Under the pieces are notes generated by a model. It saw nothing but the letters and a program-made list of their open reading frames with translations. It did not search any database and was not told the origin of the DNA. Positions 33,936 to 45,376 of a stretch of 64,000 nt of DNA are shown here, piece by piece. Made by a program: the position numbers and the translations under genes. Source of the stretch: JBDTNQ01 sp039933635 (GTDB lineage: Bacteria; Acidobacteriota; Vicinamibacteria; Vicinamibacterales; SCN-69-37); NCBI GenBank assembly GCA_039933635.1, contig JBDTNQ010000004.1, positions 1 to 64,000 of the forward strand. Direction: 5' to 3'. Numbering within the stretch: the stretch's first letter is position 1; each line of letters opens with the position of its first letter.

Positions 33936-35806
33936 GATGGCCTCCAGGCGCCGGCCTGCGGCGCGAGGACGACCGCGCCCTCGGGCGGCAAACACCAACC
34001 CCCGAGTCGAACCACCGGGAAGACGCCTGGACCGCCGAATGCGGGATCATCACTGGACCAGATCGTGGACCAGCGATGGCCGGCCGGCGCCGCGAGCAGC
34101 GGTTCGGGCACGATGTTCATGTCGAGTTGTCCGCCGAGGTTCACGAGCAGCAGTCGATCATTTTCGAACCGCTCGGCGCTCCGTTCGAAGAAGCGCAGGA
34201 CGAACGCCTGCGGGCCGAGCACCGCGCCATCGATGTCGTGGCGATCGTGCATGCGGAAGGCCGCTTCGGACGTGCGCAACTGAAGCAGCGAGGCGTGCAG
34301 CGCCCGGATCGCCGAACGCTCGGGCGTCTCATCACGACGCAGCTTGCACCGCTCGAATGTGTCGCGGTCACAGGGATCGCTCATGATGCCCGAGCGCACG
34401 GCATCGGCAACGCTCGGAAACTGCCCGAGGAAATCCCGTCGTCCCGCTCGAATGAGGTCCGCCAACCCGCCGCCGTGATCGGCGAAATAGAGGAACGGCA
34501 CCGGCGCGGCGAACTCCTGCCCCTGAAACAGCATTGGAACCCATGGACCGAGGAGCAGCAGCGCGGTCAGCGCACGCAGCTTGCCGGCACTGGTCACGTC
34601 GTGCAGCCGAAATCCGTGAGACGAGTTCGCAATCTGATCGTGGTTCTGCAGGAACGCCACGAAGGCATCGGCGGGGTGACGCAAGGCCGGGGTGCCGCGG
34701 CCCTTGTCCTGCCACGAGTACCACTGTCCCTGATACAGGAAGCCGTACTTGGCGGCCGAAATGAACTCCTGCGGCGAGCCTGCGTAGTCGGTGTAATAGG
34801 CTTCGCGCCGTCCCGTGGCCGCCACCATTGCCGCGTGGTGCAGGTCGTCGTTCCACAACGCATCGAGTCCCTGGCCGCCCGTGTCGATGCTCGAGGTCAA
34901 CTCGCTGTCCTGCGGTTCGCTCTCACCGACCACCCACGTTGCTCGTCCGTCCGCGGCCTGCCGGACCGCGGCTGTGACCTCGGCGAGAATGTGCGGCGTC
35001 GATCGATCGTGGATGGCCTGGGTCGCATCGATGCGTAGTCCGTCCAGATGGAACTCGCGGATCCAGTACGCGGCGTTGGATACGAAGAACTCACGAACCC
35101 CCGCGGACAACGGTCCGTCGAAGTTGATGCCCTGGCCCCATTCGTTGCCGTCGTCGCCAAAGTACGCGCGCGTGAACGGCGCCAGGTAGCAGCCGTCCGG
35201 TCCGAAGTGGTTGTAGACGACGTCGAGAATCACCCCGATGCCAAGGTGGTGGGCGGTGTCCACGAAGTCGCGGAAGTCGTCGGGCGCGCCGTAGAGGCGT
35301 GTCGGCGCGAAGAGGTTCACGCCGTCATATCCCCATCCGAAGTCACCGGCGAAATCAGCGACCGGCATGATCTCGACGCAGGTCACGCCCAGTTCGGCGA
35401 GTGCCGCGAGTTCCCGCGCGGCAGCTTGCCAGGTGCCGTCGGCGGTGAAGGTGCCGATGTGGATCTCATACACAACCAGCTCTGAACGACGGATGCCTGG
35501 CCACCCGTCATCCGTCCACCGATAGGTGCCGGGAGCGACGACCGCGGACGGGCCGTGCGGGCCGTCCGGCTGAAAGCGGGACGCGGGATCCGGCAACGGC
35601 GAGCTGTCATCCACCGTGATGCGATAACGATCGCCCGCCACCGAACCCTGGATCAGCCCTTCGAAGTAGCCATTGCCTTCCGACCGGAGGGCAATAGGCG
35701 GATCTGTCTCGATCTGAATCTCGACGCGTAGGTGGTTGGGCGCCCAGACCCGGAAGTGCACGCCCGCAGGCTGGATCTCGGCACCGACAGGGCACGCGCG
35801 GTGCAC
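33932..35806 (-). CDS. treZ: TreZ: malto-oligosyltrehalose trehalohydrolase
   Basis: A GH13 enzyme that releases trehalose from maltooligosyl trehalose. The N-terminal carbohydrate-binding-like domain (PVGAEIQPAGVHFRVWAP) is followed by the TIM barrel with YEIHIGTFT, DVVYNHFGPDG, GLRIDATQAI (nucleophile Asp), VVGESE (acid/base region) and FLQNHDQIANSSHG. The GTG at 35806 gives 624 residues and has AGAGG nearby; a TTG at 35908 would add 34 unrelated residues. It is paired with the glucosidase gene and acts after TreY, which is encoded on the other strand beyond the stress operon. Confidence 0.93.
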   Translation of the reverse strand: MHRACPVGAEIQPAGVHFRVWAPNHLRVEIQIETDPPIALRSEGNGYFEGLIQGSVAGDRYRITVDDSSPLPDPASRFQPDGPHGPSAVVAPGTYRWTDDGWPGIRRSELVVYEIHIGTFTADGTWQAAARELAALAELGVTCVEIMPVADFAGDFGWGYDGVNLFAPTRLYGAPDDFRDFVDTAHHLGIGVILDVVYNHFGPDGCYLAPFTRAYFGDDGNEWGQGINFDGPLSAGVREFFVSNAAYWIREFHLDGLRIDATQAIHDRSTPHILAEVTAAVRQAADGRATWVVGESEPQDSELTSSIDTGGQGLDALWNDDLHHAAMVAATGRREAYYTDYAGSPQEFISAAKYGFLYQGQWYSWQDKGRGTPALRHPADAFVAFLQNHDQIANSSHGFRLHDVTSAGKLRALTALLLLGPWVPMLFQGQEFAAPVPFLYFADHGGGLADLIRAGRRDFLGQFPSVADAVRSGIMSDPCDRDTFERCKLRRDETPERSAIRALHASLLQLRTSEAAFRMHDRHDIDGAVLGPQAFVLRFFERSAERFENDRLLLVNLGGQLDMNIVPEPLLAAPAGHRWSTIWSSDDPAFGGPGVFPVVRLGGWCLPPEGAVVLAPQAGAWRPS

Positions 35807-35968
35807 GGTGACCTCTGCTGTCGTGGCCGACAGGGCTCGTGGAGATGACAGTGGAGCCTCCTCGTCTTCTGCCCAGCAGGACGAAAGTGATTGTGAACGA
35901 TGTGACAACGAACCGCCAGCTCACGCGTCGAGGCGTCAGCGGTCGATGACGCACGCTAGACACACGCA

Positions 35969-35998
35969 GGGAGGCACCGGCGTGAGCCGATGCCTCCC
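35969..35998 (-). terminator. Hairpin after the CsbD-type gene
   Basis: GGGAGGCA pairs with TGCCTCCC, an inner CGGC pairs with GCCG, and the loop is GTGA. It lies 20 nt past the CsbD stop on the minus strand. No T-run follows, so efficiency is uncertain. Confidence 0.5.
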
Positions 35999-36017
35999 CG
36001 TGACACGTTGCCGTTGT

Positions 36018-36242
36018 CTACCGCGCCGCCTTCGCGTCTTCGATGTCCTGACTGGCCAGGAAGCGGTCTACCTCTTCGCGGGCGCGCTCCTTGGCATAGC
36101 CATAGCGCTCCTGAACGAAGCCGGCCAACTTCTCTGCGTTGCCCTGCGCCTGTGTCAGTTCGTCATCGGTGAGCTTGCCCCACTGGGCTTTCGCCGCCCC
36201 CTTCCACTGACGGAACTTGCCTTCGATCTGATCGGTGTTCAT
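36018..36242 (-). CDS. CsbD-family stress protein
   Basis: A 74-residue hydrophilic helical protein. MNTDQIEGKFRQWKGAAKAQ and the K-L-T-D-D-E-L pattern are the CsbD signature. In Bacillus the homologue belongs to the general stress regulon; the biochemical role is unknown. AGGAGA precedes the start. It is third in an operon after the exported stress-type protein and the BON protein, and would be expressed from the sigma-54 type promoter at 37518. Confidence 0.92.
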   Translation of the reverse strand: MNTDQIEGKFRQWKGAAKAQWGKLTDDELTQAQGNAEKLAGFVQERYGYAKERAREEVDRFLASQDIEDAKAAR

Positions 36243-36254
36243 GTTGTCTCCTGA

Positions 36255-36842
36255 CTACTTTTTCGGACCAATGGTGAGGTCGTTGACGACGCGCGTCACG
36301 CCCTCGGTGTCTTTTGCCAGAACTTCAGCGCGAGCCTTGCCGGCGCTCGACGGAACGGTGCCCTTGAGAGTGACCACGTTGTTCTTCGTGTCCACGTTGA
36401 TGTCGCTGTCCTTCAGGGCGTCTTCGCCGAGGAAGAACCACTTCACTTTTGTCGTGATCCACGCGTCATCAATCTTGGCGCCAGTTTTATTGAGGCCGGC
36501 CTTCGTGCGATCCGTCAGGGTCTTGTCTGCGTCCGGCGTGACGGTGATGTCGCTCTCCACCCGACGGACGCCGGTGACCTGCGCCAGGCGCGCGGCTTCG
36601 GCCTTTTGCGCGGCTGTCGCCACCTGCCCGGACAGCATGGCGATGCCGTCGTCGACCTTGACCTTGAGGTCGTATTTCCGGACCGCGGCGTTCGTCTCGA
36701 GACGGAATGCGATGCGATCCGCCAGATTCGCGTCCGTAGGTTTTGCGGCGACGGTCTGAGCCGTGACGGCCGGCGGAACGATCGCTGCCGCCGCGAAGAC
36801 GGACAGCGCGGCGACGAACCCGATGTGCGTTCTCAGTGACAT
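36255..36842 (-). CDS. Exported protein with two BON domains
   Basis: A 195-residue periplasmic protein. A signal peptide (about 1-28) is followed by two BON domains (about 40-105 and 122-190). Each has the V-x-(D/N)-G-x-(V/A)-x-L-x-G-x-V core (KVKVDDGIAMLSGQV; NVDTKNNVVTLKGTV). BON proteins such as OsmY protect the envelope in osmotic stress. AGGAGG lies just before the start. It sits 12 nt upstream of the CsbD gene. Confidence 0.92.
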   Translation of the reverse strand: MSLRTHIGFVAALSVFAAAAIVPPAVTAQTVAAKPTDANLADRIAFRLETNAAVRKYDLKVKVDDGIAMLSGQVATAAQKAEAARLAQVTGVRRVESDITVTPDADKTLTDRTKAGLNKTGAKIDDAWITTKVKWFFLGEDALKDSDINVDTKNNVVTLKGTVPSSAGKARAEVLAKDTEGVTRVVNDLTIGPKK

Positions 36843-36851
36843 GCAGTCCTC

Positions 36852-37493
36852 CTATTTTTCCCGCGTAACGTTTTGAAGACCGATCGGCTGGATGTCGTAG
36901 TTTTCCAGCACGACGTTGTTCGAGTCCTTGTCGAAGATCACCTTGGTCGCGACCGAGGCCTTACCCTCGCCCTTGCCGTCTGATCCGACGCGGAGTTCCA
37001 CCAGGGTGAAGGGATAGTCGAGCGTGCGTGAGCCGCTTCGCATCTCCCAGATGCTCATGGGCCGGTCTGTGATCAACACCACGCGCTCGGTGTTATTGGG
37101 TCCGAGGACGCGGCGCGCGAAATGAATCTCCTGGCCGATACTGCCAGCGGCCGCGATCGAGCCGGCGCGCGGCATGTCCTTCAGTTTGTCCAACACCGCG
37201 TCCGGACCCTTCTCGCGAAGCGCGTTCACCAGCGCGTCCCGCTCCGCATCGGTGGACCAGCGCGATATCACGATCGACACCGGCGTCGTCGCGGGGGCCG
37301 CGCCGGCCGCGGACATGTTCACGGCCGTGGCGGTGAACCGCTCGGTCGCGGCCGCAGTGGCTTGCGCGGACTGCGGCGGGCGCGTCGCTTGCGTCGATTG
37401 AGCCGCTTGGACCCGACATACCAGGGCGACGGACGTGAGCGCACAGAGGGGAAGGACGAATAGCGAGATCAACGACGTTCGCTGCCGCATCAT
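36852..37493 (-). CDS. Exported protein of the stress operon, unknown family
   Basis: 213 residues from the ATG at 37493, which has AAGGAG upstream; the frame extends to 37679 but that part overlaps treY. A signal peptide (about 1-30) is followed by a Gln/Ala/Thr linker and a beta-rich domain. The domain contains VSIVISRWSTDAERDALVNALREKGPDAVLDKL, GQEIHFARRVLGPNNTERVVLITDRP and YPFTLVELRV; similar unnamed proteins occur in Acidobacteriota. It is first in the operon with the BON and CsbD proteins, 26 nt from the -12 base of a sigma-54 type promoter. Confidence 0.75.
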   Translation of the reverse strand: MMRQRTSLISLFVLPLCALTSVALVCRVQAAQSTQATRPPQSAQATAAATERFTATAVNMSAAGAAPATTPVSIVISRWSTDAERDALVNALREKGPDAVLDKLKDMPRAGSIAAAGSIGQEIHFARRVLGPNNTERVVLITDRPMSIWEMRSGSRTLDYPFTLVELRVGSDGKGEGKASVATKVIFDKDSNNVVLENYDIQPIGLQNVTREK

Positions 37494-37517
37494 TGGGGGC
37501 TCCTTGCCCTCTGGTTG

Positions 37518-37533
37518 AGCAAGAGCTGGGCCA
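37518..37533 (-). promoter_or_regulatory. Sigma-54 type promoter of the stress operon
   Basis: On the minus strand: TGGCCC, five bases, TTGCT, with exact GG-N10-GC spacing. The -12 base (37519) lies 26 nt before the ATG at 37493, giving a leader of about 14 nt that contains the ribosome site. Confidence 0.65.
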
Positions 37534-37683
37534 ATTGAAAAATGGCGGGTGATACGCAGCAACCACCGGAAGTCCAACGGGAGCCATGGGCACCTCGATG
37601 CTAAGAAGTGCCCCGGTGATGCCCCGTGCGAATCGCTTGACGGGCGGTGCGCGTGGCCCATCTTCTGCAGGGTCGTCAAGGCG

Positions 37684-40344
37684 ATGAATGCAGACGTCCC
37701 CGGCTATCCGAGCAGCACCTATCGTCTTCAAATGCGATCGGGCTTTGGGTTTCGCGACGCCCTCGCGGCCGTGCCGTACCTGCACGCCTTGGGCATCTCC
37801 GATCTCTATCTATCTCCGATCGCAACGGCCAGGCAGGGCAGCGAGCACGGCTACGACGTCGGCGATCCGAACACGCCGGATCCCGCTCTGGGCACGACTG
37901 ACGAGTTCGAGGCGTTGGTCCAGGCTGTCCAGCAGCACGAAATGGGGCTGCTGCTCGATGTCGTCCCTAATCACCTGGCCGCAGACGAGCGGACCAATGT
38001 CTGGTGGAGGGACGTGCTCCAACGCGGCGCGGCATCGCCCTTCGCGCACTTCTTCGACATCGATTGGAACCCCACGCGCACGGCCATGGCCGGGAAAGTG
38101 CTGTTGCCTGTTCTTGGCGCGCCCTACGGGGAGACCTTGGCCTCCGGCCAGCTGCAGGTCGTCACCGATGAGGACGGATGGCGACTGGCTTACGGCGATC
38201 GCCGGTTTCCGCTAATCAATCCGCACGGCGAGGATCTCTCCGCGATTAACGGTATCGCGGGACATCCCGCGTCATTCGATCGTCTGCACGGCTTGCTCGA
38301 GGCCCAGCACTACCGTCTGGCCGACTGGCGGACCGCGTCGCAAGAGATCAACTACCGCCGATTCTTCAACATCGAACACCTCGTAGGGCTTCGCGTCGAC
38401 GAGCAGGATGTGTTCGAGGCCTCTCACATGTGGCTTCGGCGTCTGCTGCGACGCCGCGCCATCACCGGCGTGCGGGTCGATCATCCCGACGGTCTCGCCG
38501 ACCCGGCCGAGTACCTGAGGCGGCTGTGCCGCCTGGGATCGGATGAGCTCGATGAACTGAACCAGGAGGTGATACCCGCGCGGCCCTATGTGGTGGTCGA
38601 GAAGATTCTCGTTCCGGGGGAACGGCTGCCCGAGTCGTGGCCGGTCGCCGGCACGACGGGGTACGAATTCCTGAATGTACTCAACGGGCTGTTCATCGCG
38701 CGCCACCACATGCCGATGCTCGCACGCATTTACACCCGCTTTGCCGGTCGTCGCCCGTCGTTTGCAGAGACCGGGTACATCGCCAAACGGCAGGTCATGG
38801 AGTCGACGTTCACCGCGGATCTGGATCGCCTGCTCGTGCTTCTCCATGCGATCGCGGAGGGCGACAGGGTGACGCGTGACTTCACCCGGCATGGCCTTCG
38901 TCGCGGCCTCGTGGAGATCACGGCGGCGTTGGCTGTGTATCGGACCTACGTCACCTGTCAGGGCTGCTCTTCGGAAGACCGGGCGTGGCTCCTCCAGGCC
39001 TGCCAGTCCGCTGACCAACGCAACCCCGATCTGGAGACCGCGTTGCTGATGTTCATCCGCGACACCATCGTCGAAGCCCAGGCGGACCCGGCCCGCCTGG
39101 AGTTCGCGGTCCGCTGGCAGCAGTTCACTGGGCCGGTGTTCGCCAAAGCCGTGGAAGACACGGCGTTCGTCCGCGACAGCATGCTGGTGTCGTTGAATGA
39201 AGTCGGCGGCGATCCGGCGCATCCGGGCACCGGCGTACGTGAGTTTCACACGCTCAATCAGGAACGCCGGGAGCGGACACCATTCGGATTGCTGGCGACG
39301 ACCACGCACGACACGAAGGTCAGCGAGGACGTGCGTGCGCGGCTCGATGTCCTGTCGGAATTGCCGGACGCGTGGGCGCAGGGTCTGGCGGAGTGGCGTC
39401 GTCTGAATCAGCGACACCGCGTCCTGACGCCGCAGGGCGCCGCACCAGACCGCCACGACGAATACCGGTTCTATCAACTGTTGGTCGGCCTCTGGCCAGC
39501 CGACGGTTCATCAGCGCCCGCATCGGTCGTCGAGCGATTGACGGCGGTCATGATCAAGAGCGCGCGCGAGGCCAAACGCCACACGAACTGGATTCGCCCG
39601 GATGCGACCTATGAGGACGCGCTGACCGCGTTCGTGCGCGACGCCATCGGCCGGGACCTCGCGTCCCCATTCATTCGATCGCTCTCGGCATTCGCGCGAT
39701 GCGTCGCGAAGGCCGGGATGGTCAACTCGCTGGCCCAGACAGTACTGAAGATCGGATCGCCAGGCGTGCCCGACTTCTATCAGGGAACCGAGCTGTGGAG
39801 TCTTCGCCTGACCGACCCCGACAACCGCGCGGTGGTCGATCTCGAATACCGCCAGCGACTGCTGCAGGACCTGAACGGTGCCATGGCGACGGCGGGCGAG
39901 GCTGACCGGCCTGGTCTGGTCAGCGACCTTCTCAATCGATGGGAAGACGGCGTGGTCAAGATGTTCGCGATCACCGAAGCGCTGCGGCTCCGGAGATCCT
40001 GCCCGGCGCTGTTCACCACAGCCGAGTACCTCCCGCTCACCGCCCAGCTGGATCCCATCGTTCCCTCCGGCCCTCAGGTCGTCGCGTTCGTTCGGCGCAT
40101 GTCGCGCCACGTCGCGTTGGTGGCCGTGCCCCGATTCACCGCCGCCATCGTGGACCAGGGCCGTTGGCCGATCGGAACGGACGTGTGGGGGGAGGCGATG
40201 CTGAGTCTGCCAGCCGGCTGCGAGAGCCTGACGTTCTCCAACGTCTTCACCGGGGAGAGGCTCGGCGCCGCCGATGGTGGTCTGCGCGTCGCCGCGCTAC
40301 TCCGCCGATTTCCGGTCGCACTCGCCGTCGCGGGCCTCGAGTAA
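37684..40344 (+). CDS. treY: TreY: malto-oligosyltrehalose synthase
   Basis: 886 residues from the ATG at 37684, with AAGGCG upstream. A GH13 intramolecular transglycosylase that converts the reducing-end alpha-1,4 link of maltodextrins to an alpha,alpha-1,1 link. Diagnostic parts are STYRLQMRSGFGFRDA, YLSPIATARQGSEHGYDV, LLDVVPNHLA, NYRRFFNIEHLVGLRV, GVRVDHPDGLADPAEYL (catalytic Asp), and ATTTHDTKVSEDVRARL. The length is normal. It diverges from the stress operon and works with TreZ and the glucosidase to make trehalose from glycogen. Confidence 0.95.
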   Translation: MNADVPGYPSSTYRLQMRSGFGFRDALAAVPYLHALGISDLYLSPIATARQGSEHGYDVGDPNTPDPALGTTDEFEALVQAVQQHEMGLLLDVVPNHLAADERTNVWWRDVLQRGAASPFAHFFDIDWNPTRTAMAGKVLLPVLGAPYGETLASGQLQVVTDEDGWRLAYGDRRFPLINPHGEDLSAINGIAGHPASFDRLHGLLEAQHYRLADWRTASQEINYRRFFNIEHLVGLRVDEQDVFEASHMWLRRLLRRRAITGVRVDHPDGLADPAEYLRRLCRLGSDELDELNQEVIPARPYVVVEKILVPGERLPESWPVAGTTGYEFLNVLNGLFIARHHMPMLARIYTRFAGRRPSFAETGYIAKRQVMESTFTADLDRLLVLLHAIAEGDRVTRDFTRHGLRRGLVEITAALAVYRTYVTCQGCSSEDRAWLLQACQSADQRNPDLETALLMFIRDTIVEAQADPARLEFAVRWQQFTGPVFAKAVEDTAFVRDSMLVSLNEVGGDPAHPGTGVREFHTLNQERRERTPFGLLATTTHDTKVSEDVRARLDVLSELPDAWAQGLAEWRRLNQRHRVLTPQGAAPDRHDEYRFYQLLVGLWPADGSSAPASVVERLTAVMIKSAREAKRHTNWIRPDATYEDALTAFVRDAIGRDLASPFIRSLSAFARCVAKAGMVNSLAQTVLKIGSPGVPDFYQGTELWSLRLTDPDNRAVVDLEYRQRLLQDLNGAMATAGEADRPGLVSDLLNRWEDGVVKMFAITEALRLRRSCPALFTTAEYLPLTAQLDPIVPSGPQVVAFVRRMSRHVALVAVPRFTAAIVDQGRWPIGTDVWGEAMLSLPAGCESLTFSNVFTGERLGAADGGLRVAALLRRFPVALAVAGLE

Positions 40345-40417
40345 ACGCGGCGACGCCACGCTGCCGAATTTGGTATCGTGACTTCGCATCCTGGACACGT
40401 CCTCCCACGGAGTCGAG

Positions 40418-41272
40418 ATGAACCTCGCGTCTGTACCGCTTCCCGGCCGCCGGGCTGCGCTCGTTGTGGGCCACCCAGGCCATGAACTTCGCGTGCATCG
40501 CTGGATCGAATTGGCGAAGCCGGAGACGTGCGTCTTGACCGACGGTTCCGGACGGACCGAGCGGTCGCGGCTGCCATCCACTTCACGCGTGTTGATGTCT
40601 GCAGGCGCGCGCCCGGGCACCGTTTTTGGCTCGTTTGCCGATGCCGAAATCTACGATTTGATTCGCAGGGGCTCCCCGGCCCCGTTTGTCGAGGTCATGG
40701 CGATACTTGCGGACCGATGGATCGCCGCCGACGTCGACTACGTCGTCGCGGACGCCCTCGAGGGCTTCAATCCCAGCCACGACATCTGCCGGTACTTGGT
40801 CAACGGCGCGGTGGCGCTCGTGCGGAAGCACACGGGACGCGTCGTGGCGAACTTCGATTTCCTGCTCGATGGCAGTCCCACGTCGTGTCCGGACGATTTG
40901 AAATCCGCGGCCGTCGTTGTGAACCTGGACGATGAAGCGCTGGCTCGGAAGCTCGCGGCAGCGCGGGGATATCCCGAGCTGCAGGGCGAAACCGACGCGG
41001 CATTGGCGCGGTTCGGACCCGCGGCATTCGCGGTCGAAATGCTGCGACCCGTGTTGGATGTTCGCCAGGGCGTCGACGCGATCGATCCGGACCCACCGTT
41101 CTACGAGGCCTTTGGCGAGCGACAGGTTCGAGCGGGACACTACGACTCAGTGATCCGTTACCGTTCTGCCGTCCAGCCACTTGTGCGGGCCATCTGGCAT
41201 CAGGCCGGCCTGGAGTCCGCCGGGATGACGACCGACACCGTGACTTCGTCGGCAACGGGCGGCTGCAGGTAG
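40418..41272 (+). CDS. Conserved hypothetical protein with PIG-L-like N-terminus
   Basis: A 284-residue cytoplasmic protein. The N-terminus VVGHPGHELRVHRWIELAKPE superficially recalls LmbE/PIG-L deacetylases, but the HPDDE motif is replaced by HPGHE, so metal-dependent deacetylation is uncertain. The middle contains a Rossmann-like VVADALEGFNPSHDICRYLVN. Its 3' end overlaps the 3' end of the convergent glycosyltransferase by 73 nt. A role in glycan synthesis is suggested only by that neighbour. Confidence 0.65.
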   Translation: MNLASVPLPGRRAALVVGHPGHELRVHRWIELAKPETCVLTDGSGRTERSRLPSTSRVLMSAGARPGTVFGSFADAEIYDLIRRGSPAPFVEVMAILADRWIAADVDYVVADALEGFNPSHDICRYLVNGAVALVRKHTGRVVANFDFLLDGSPTSCPDDLKSAAVVVNLDDEALARKLAAARGYPELQGETDAALARFGPAAFAVEMLRPVLDVRQGVDAIDPDPPFYEAFGERQVRAGHYDSVIRYRSAVQPLVRAIWHQAGLESAGMTTDTVTSSATGGCR

Positions 41273-42711
41273 TCCAGCCACCGCAAGCCTTCCTGCACCA
41301 GCGCGATCCGCAGGCGGTAGATGCCCGGCTGCGTCGGCGCGGCGATCTGCATGGCTCTCTCGCAGTCCTCGCCCGCCGCAATCGAAGGCAGGGAGGTGCG
41401 TGCGCCTTCCGCGACAAGCGGCTCACCCGTGGCCGCGTCCAGCCAGCGATAGGACAAATCAACCGGATACGGGGGAAACGTTCCGAGAGAGGTCGTCAGC
41501 CCGTTTCGCACCTCGGTCTCCACACGGAGTGTTGCAGCGGCGTTGACCGTCACCGGCGATTTGAGGATGCGGATGCGCACCTTCGCGCATTCGTCGTCGG
41601 TCAACGCCTCCATGCGGAACGGACGTCGGTACTCTGCGAGCGCGGCTTCCACGGCGCTGAGGTGCTGGACCGCACGGGTGGCATAGTCGCGCACATCCTG
41701 CTCGAATCCGCGAACCGCCAGCGGGTTCGACAGGGCCGCGCGATATACGGCGAGATAGGAGTTGACCGCCGAGCCGAGTCCTGCGGTGTGGCGGACTACG
41801 CTGCTGACCTCACGGGCGTCGTCGGCATCGTAGCCCCGCACCGCGGCGACGATCGCGTGCACATCGAGCGGCGCGCGAAGGGTGCGACGGCCGAAGTTCC
41901 ACCACCGGAGATCATCGACGTTCGCCGACGTCACCATGGGCCCGAGACCCGTCGCGTCGCAGAGCACGACCGCGCATCCGACCGCCATGGCTTCTATCGC
42001 ACACCGCGCCTTCGCGAAGACGAGGTCATACGCGCCCAGCACGAGTTCCGGCGCCGCCTGCTCGTTGCCGACGCCGGAGCCCAGGACGTCGAGCGGCAGG
42101 CCCAGCCGGCCGCAGGCCTGCTGGGTCGGCTCAAGGTGGGTGCCCTGCTGCGCGTAGTTGCTGAAGATCGCGGCGCGGCGCGGATGGGGAGGCAGCGGGC
42201 CGCGTGGCCTGAAGCGATCCATCTCGATGGCATTGGGAATGACGGTCGTCAACGCCGTCGGGATGCCGTAGTCGGCGGTGAGGCGCTCCAGGCAGTTGAA
42301 GTCCACCGCCACGTACCGCTGGATGCGGTCGATTAACGGCGGGGCGGAGGCGACCGCCGAGCGGTCGTGACACACGAACACGGCGGCAGCCGCTGGAAAG
42401 GTGAGAAGTGCTGCCACCGTTTCCACATGGTGGTGACCGTGGATGATGTCAGGCGTCTTCGGCAACGCGTCCAACCTGTCAACCACGGGGATTCCGGCGG
42501 CGCGGAGGTCATCGGCGATGGCCCCGAGCGTCGGTGCGTACACCATCGGCGTATGGCCCGCGGCGAGTAGGCCGATGGCGAGGGCGCGCGTGGCCGTCTC
42601 GGTGCCGGTACGACCGGCGAGCGTGACGTTGGTGAGGAGAATCCGCCACGGGCGGTCAGGAGCGACGGAAGCAACGGGCGGGGATTCGTGCATCGCGCGG
42701 TACGATTGCAC
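41200..42711 (-). CDS. GT4-like glycosyltransferase with extra C-terminal domain
   Basis: A 503-residue protein. The N-terminal half has GT-B fold marks: TNVTLAGRTGTETATRALA, DIIHGHHHVETVAALL, IPNAIEMDRFRPRG, and a degenerate donor-site helix (AKARCAIEAMAVGCAVVLCD). The C-terminal approximately 120 residues form a beta-rich module (VRIRILKSPVTVNAAATLRVETEVRNGL), like carbohydrate-associated Ig-type domains. ATG 42693 is an alternative start. Acceptor and donor sugars are unknown. It overlaps the convergent gene at 40418. Confidence 0.78.
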   Translation of the reverse strand: MQSYRAMHESPPVASVAPDRPWRILLTNVTLAGRTGTETATRALAIGLLAAGHTPMVYAPTLGAIADDLRAAGIPVVDRLDALPKTPDIIHGHHHVETVAALLTFPAAAAVFVCHDRSAVASAPPLIDRIQRYVAVDFNCLERLTADYGIPTALTTVIPNAIEMDRFRPRGPLPPHPRRAAIFSNYAQQGTHLEPTQQACGRLGLPLDVLGSGVGNEQAAPELVLGAYDLVFAKARCAIEAMAVGCAVVLCDATGLGPMVTSANVDDLRWWNFGRRTLRAPLDVHAIVAAVRGYDADDAREVSSVVRHTAGLGSAVNSYLAVYRAALSNPLAVRGFEQDVRDYATRAVQHLSAVEAALAEYRRPFRMEALTDDECAKVRIRILKSPVTVNAAATLRVETEVRNGLTTSLGTFPPYPVDLSYRWLDAATGEPLVAEGARTSLPSIAAGEDCERAMQIAAPTQPGIYRLRIALVQEGLRWLDYLQPPVADEVTVSVVIPADSRPA

Positions 42712-42745
42712 CGCGCGATGCGGGCGTCAATACGGGCCCTATCGA

Positions 42746-43051
42746 TCAGCGCACGAGCTGTCGCTGAGCGTCGCGATTGATGGCGCGGGCGGCCCGTTCC
42801 GCGTCGCGACGCGATTCCTCGTCGCGCGCCGAGTTGCCAGACGCGGCGCTGGGCGGCAATCCCGGCGGGGGCGTGGCGGCCTCGGTTTGGAGCTGGGCCA
42901 CCGCGTCGGCTTCCTCCCGTTCGGCCTCCAGCCAGTCCTCCACGTCGTATCCGTGAAGACCGCCGCGCGCCTCGAATCGCGCGAATGCGCGTGCCGTAAT
43001 GCGTTGCTGTTGACCGCTGTCGTGTCGGTCCGGGTCGAGGTCGTTCTCCAT
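42746..43051 (-). CDS. DUF2934-domain small protein
   Basis: 101 residues from the ATG at 43051, with GGGAG upstream; the frame extends to 43312 but that part is not coding-like. The core ITARAFARFEARGGLHGYDVEDWLEAERE is the DUF2934 signature (I-x-x-x-A-Y/F-x-x-x-E-x-x-G-x-x-x-G-x-D-x-x-D-W-x-x-A-E). Flanking regions are polar and charged. Such proteins are common next to stress genes in soil bacteria, with no known activity. A strong sigma-54 type promoter lies upstream with the same 26-nt geometry as the stress operon. Confidence 0.85.
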   Translation of the reverse strand: MENDLDPDRHDSGQQQRITARAFARFEARGGLHGYDVEDWLEAEREEADAVAQLQTEAATPPPGLPPSAASGNSARDEESRRDAERAARAINRDAQRQLVR

Positions 43052-43075
43052 GGCACACACTCCCGCGCCCGACCG

Positions 43076-43091
43076 TGCAAGGGCGTTGCCA
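43076..43091 (-). promoter_or_regulatory. Sigma-54 type promoter of the DUF2934 gene
   Basis: On the minus strand: TGGCAA, five bases, TTGCA, with exact GG-N10-GC spacing. The -12 base (43077) is 26 nt before the ATG. A perfect 14-bp palindrome (43133-43146) lies about 45 bp upstream and could be an activator site. Confidence 0.7.
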
Positions 43092-43194
43092 CGGGTCTCG
43101 CGTGCGCCGGTGCATGAACCCGCATGAGACCGTGCGGCGCGCCGCAACCGGGACGTAAAGACGTGCCGCGATTGGACACGCTGGCGGCCACACC

Positions 43195-45336
<2,142 letters not shown>

Positions 45337-45376
45337 GCGGTTCCTTGGGGGCCGCGCGCGGTCATCGCGCGCAGAC

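Noticed and set aside
37543..37557. A plus-strand GG-N10-GC match upstream of treY
   Set aside because: The -12 box is ACGC instead of TTGC, and the site lies 127 nt before the start; treated as a chance match.
42739..43191. A 150-residue minus-strand frame overlapping the DUF2934 gene
   Set aside because: A different frame, Arg/Thr/Pro-rich with no motif; the DUF2934 frame has a family signature, a ribosome site and a promoter.
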